DNA from: Hyperoodon ampullatus
Lineage: Eukaryota; Chordata; Mammalia; Artiodactyla; Ziphiidae
DNA length: 64,000 nucleotides
Direction of reading: 5' to 3'
Assembly: GCA_949752795.1 (NCBI GenBank)
Contig: OX457064.1
Span: forward strand, 40,978,368-41,042,367
Every line of letters starts with the position of its first letter. Position 1 is the first letter of the stretch. Below, piece by piece: positions 61,239-64,000 of this stretch. The notes below the pieces were generated by a model, which was given only the letters and a program-made list of their open reading frames with translations, was not told the origin of the DNA and searched no databases. A program made the position numbers and the translations under genes.

Positions 61239-62245
61239 TCTTAAGGATAAGATGACAGAATATGACAGTGAGGTTGTGGGATTGATAGAGAACAGTAAAT
61301 AGATGTCGAAACAAGGTTAGGCACTAATGCCAAATACAGGTACCGTGCCTTTAGGTAATGACATCTATATGCATAATCCTTCCAGTCATTTAATTTCATA
61401 AATTATCTAAGTAATTGTTTCTAAATATTTTAGTTTCTGTAATGATTACAGTGCCAGTCTGCTTTGTTACTGAGCAATTGATTACTGTCTCTGATAAAAA
61501 GTTGAAACCAGGTGGTTTTTCATTTTGTTTGCCTTTATAGATGTAGCAGTGAATGTAGGTCCATGACAACCTAGGGGTTTATTTTTAAGCATGATTCACA
61601 GTAGTTCCATCTACTATCATTATGAAAGTCTGTCAGACATTTGGAATTGCTTTAATTTGGTAAATTTTATTGACATTTTTACAGATGGTAAAATTAAAAT
61701 TATTGGGTTTTTTTAATTGTTAGGGGAAAAAACCCAATTTATATAACCTGCCTAAATTGATTTGCATAATTGCAAATATATGTGCTACCGCTGATGACCA
61801 TTCCAAACCATTGTTGGAAAGCTAGTAGACTAGCAGACTGTATATTTAGGGAACTTTAGAGCTTATTTAGCTTCATTTAATAATCTGGGTCTAAACATAA
61901 CATTTGTTTAGATATTAAAAAATTGATAAGTTTAGATTGATAAAAATGACACCCTTCTTTGCTCTTGGAATGTGGAGTTTAAACTGAACAAAAAAAAAGT
62001 CTACTTGTATGAAACTAGACCTTATAAAATTTTCTTCACACTATTTTTAATCATATTTCTTCTATGATTTGGTGTTAGAAAATGTGTATAAAATGCCATT
62101 AGAGTGAGCAATTAAACATTATTATGTAAATAGAATAACTGAAATATATTATTTAAGGATTAAAAATCTTTAACATTCTATAACTTGTCAATTTTTTCTT
62201 TGTTTAATGATACTAATCTTTCAATCTTTCTTTTTCTTTCTGCAG

Positions 62246-64000
<1,755 letters not shown>

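Overview
This window is nuclear DNA from a mammal, most likely a whale or dolphin. It is AT-rich, holds no long open reading frame, and is filled with old mammalian repeats (L2, MIR, ancient L1, MER20). On top of these lie about ten younger tRNA-derived SINEs of the CHR family, which is typical of cetaceans and the hippopotamus. I see no Bov-B/Bov-tA elements (ruminants) and no PRE-1 elements (pigs). Assignment to Cetacea is inferred from the SINEs alone.

One gene is recognised. At 62246-62505 there is an internal exon with good splice sites whose first 23 codons match the N-terminus of diacylglycerol kinase beta (DGKB), so the gene reads on the + strand. The exon holds a 190-base 5' UTR segment with several short upstream ORFs, then the start codon at 62436. 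After it, 1.5 kb of the next intron is visible. A candidate upstream non-coding exon and promoter lie near 5.7-6.5 kb, in a locally GC-richer stretch that ends in a strong splice donor at 6521. If that is right, 1-5.7 kb is upstream intergenic DNA and 6.5-62.2 kb is intron 1 (about 55.7 kb). The link between the two exons is inferred.

Layout: 1-2005 is an internally deleted L1 with a foreign insert; 2-5.7 kb is mostly unassigned unique DNA with MIR/L2 scraps and a CA microsatellite; 5.7-6.5 kb is the candidate promoter and exon; 6.5-20 kb has five CHR SINEs (three within 1.4 kb), MIRs and L2; 21-24 kb is an L2-rich block broken by L1 pieces; 24-30 kb has a hAT element, two more CHR SINEs, L1 and L2 fragments; 30-40 kb is largely unassigned AT-rich DNA with small L2/MIR relics; 40.1 kb is a MER20 split by a CHR SINE; 42.4 kb holds a previously hidden HMGN2 retrocopy fragment; 47.5-50.5 kb is a nest of an LTR-like element and an antisense L1 inside an older L1; 53.8-57.5 kb holds an LTR-like relic and a long L2 domain; 58-62 kb is mostly unassigned with L2/MIR pieces up to the DGKB exon.

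I found no new multigene system. The most notable points are a 13-bp perfect hairpin inside a SINE that looks like a template-switch mutation, the HMGN2 fragment whose homology starts just after an AG, the uORF-rich DGKB leader, and the well-resolved nested insertions. Most listed open reading frames are chance or lie inside repeats.
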